In this document: piece by piece, positions 5,455 to 6,435 of the stretch
Layout: the number at the start of each line of letters is the position of its first letter
How positions within the stretch are numbered: the first letter of the stretch is position 1
Assembly (NCBI GenBank): GCA_014729315.1
Contig: WJKD01000781.1
Coordinates: 1-6,435 of the forward strand
DNA length: 6,435 nucleotides
DNA from: Promethearchaeota archaeon
GTDB lineage: Archaea > Asgardarchaeota > Lokiarchaeia > Sigynarchaeales > SOKP01
Direction of reading: 5' to 3'
Program-made: the position numbers and the translations under genes
Notes under the pieces: generated by a model
The model's input: the letters and a program-made list of their open reading frames with translations, nothing else
Databases searched by the model: none
Told to the model about the DNA's origin: nothing

Positions 5455-6387
5455 TCATAAATGAGGTTCCACAATAGGCTTTCTATTAATTAGAGCAATT
5501 GAAATGACAACTAAAGCTATTGAAATAATTAGAACAATAGTAGGTAGCTCTCTTAATAGTAGAAAAGCCAATATTGTAGCGAATATTGGTTTTAAAAGTG
5601 CTAGCGACATACCTTTAGAAACTTCTAATCGTTTCAGACCTTCAAATAATAAGTAAATACCAAGTCCGGTAGAAACAATCCCAAGAAAAAAAACCCAAAA
5701 CCAACTATCTAAACTATAGTTAAAGAAAGTATCAAACTCCGGTGTGAATAGTAAAATTACAAAAACGGGAATAGTCGCTAAAAAGTTTGATAGAAACGCA
5801 AATTTTAATGGGGAATTTGTGAGTTCAGACTCGTTTTGTTGTATCTTTTTTCCTAATACAGAATAGAAACTCCAAGTCATCGCAGCAATTAATACAAGAA
5901 TATTTCCTAAAAGATTTTCGGCTTTAAAAAGAGTCAAAAAATTTAAGTTCGTTAGTAGGATAATAACTCCAAATAACCCAATTGTTATCCCAATAGCTTT
6001 AAGTTTCACATTTGAACGCTCGTTTAATAAAAAGAAGGAGTATATAGTAATCCATATCGGATAAGTTGTATAAATAGTCGCTGCGATGTTTGCTTGAGTA
6101 TTTGTGACTCCTACAAAGTAAATGATGTTAGAAATGCCTAATGCAATGCAACTTGATATAATAAATAATTTCCAATTATTTCGAAGCATTTTTCCCAAGT
6201 CTGCAAGATCCTTTTTAAATAACAAAATCAAGAAGAGAAAAATACCCCCTATGAAGAATCTAAAAAAAGAGAGCGATAATGGTCCTACAGATCCTTGTAG
6301 CAACTTAACTATTATCTCGCTAAACGACCAAGTAAAAACGGCAAAGATCATTATAGAATAACCAGAGACTTTTTCAGAATCCTTCAT
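5455..6387 (-). CDS. EamA/DMT-superfamily ten-helix transporter
   Basis: A 310-residue inner-membrane protein with ten predicted helices arranged as two EamA repeats, the usual length and topology for drug/metabolite transporters. Repeat one (about 8-146) has the W20-S opening helix, R43 in helix two, Y109-P110 in helix four and the L-N-E123-R loop before helix five. Repeat two (about 159-300) opens with G161-N and W172-S, and carries the G251/K252-rich turn, K266-P267 in helix nine and R279-E280 before helix ten. Family members export or exchange amino acids, nucleotides or other metabolites. Substrate cannot be inferred here. The start is ATG without a Shine-Dalgarno, with a TATA box about 25-30 nt upstream suggesting a nearly leaderless mRNA. 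It appears monocistronic. Confidence 0.93.
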   Translation of the reverse strand: MKDSEKVSGYSIMIFAVFTWSFSEIIVKLLQGSVGPLSLSFFRFFIGGIFLFLILLFKKDLADLGKMLRNNWKLFIISSCIALGISNIIYFVGVTNTQANIAATIYTTYPIWITIYSFFLLNERSNVKLKAIGITIGLFGVIILLTNLNFLTLFKAENLLGNILVLIAAMTWSFYSVLGKKIQQNESELTNSPLKFAFLSNFLATIPVFVILLFTPEFDTFFNYSLDSWFWVFFLGIVSTGLGIYLLFEGLKRLEVSKGMSLALLKPIFATILAFLLLRELPTIVLIISIALVVISIALINRKPIVEPHL

Positions 6388-6408
6388 TTTAATAAGAATT
6401 AAAATAGT

Positions 6409-6431
6409 TTTATTATATTATTATATCTTTC
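6409..6431 (-). promoter_or_regulatory. BRE/TATA promoter of the DMT transporter
   Basis: On the minus strand GAAAG (6431-6427, BRE-like) leads into a run of alternating A/T including ATATAATAATATAATAAA (6426-6409), centred about 25-30 nt before the ATG at 6387. This predicts a leader of zero to a few nucleotides, consistent with no ribosome binding site. Confidence 0.5.
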
Positions 6432-6435
6432 AAAA

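Noticed and set aside
6122..6361. Open frame opposite the transporter gene
   Set aside because: It is antisense to the first repeat of a clear EamA protein, with no independent support.
1..6435. Mobile element, CRISPR array, tRNA or rRNA
   Set aside because: No transposase or integrase, regularly spaced repeats, terminal inverted repeats with target duplications, or GC-rich cloverleaf-like stretches were seen.

Overview
The window is strongly AT-rich. It carries archaeal-type promoters (TATA boxes with purine-rich upstream elements), very short or absent leaders, pyrimidine-rich terminator tracts, and several GTG/TTG starts. The gene set is an HdrC-type iron-sulfur protein, a longin-like protein with winged-helix regions, unrecognised seven-helix membrane proteins, an SDR oxidoreductase and a DMT exporter. 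Together these suggest an archaeon, most likely an Asgard archaeon of the Lokiarchaeia type. That assignment is inference from gene content and style, not from a marker gene.

Layout, left to right. At 1-62 (minus) is the first 20 codons of a gene cut by the window edge, the only gene with a strong Shine-Dalgarno. At 282-1034 (minus) is seven-helix membrane protein A, directly downstream of an HdrC-like dicluster 4Fe-4S protein (1067-1615, minus). A 223-bp divergent spacer with a perfect palindrome follows, then an NADP-type short-chain dehydrogenase (1839-2717, plus). The SDR converges on seven-helix protein B (2897-3622, minus), and each has its own T-rich tract in the spacer. Then come a longin-like protein with probable winged-helix segments (3832-4920, minus, TTG start), a small helical protein (5051-5299, minus) and an EamA/DMT transporter (5455-6387, minus). 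No gene-free stretch exceeds 300 bases. I found no tRNA, rRNA, CRISPR array, insertion sequence or broken gene.

How the genes may work together: most seem to be separate transcription units, because nearly every spacer is over 100 bp and holds a plausible promoter or terminator. The closest pair is HdrC and membrane protein A (32 bp apart), yet A also appears to have its own leaderless promoter there. The two membrane proteins are clear paralogs, aligning without gaps over about 200 residues at about 40% identity by hand count. One sits beside a redox protein, the other beside the longin-like protein. The paralog pair and the longin/winged-helix protein are the least explained and most interesting parts of the window.
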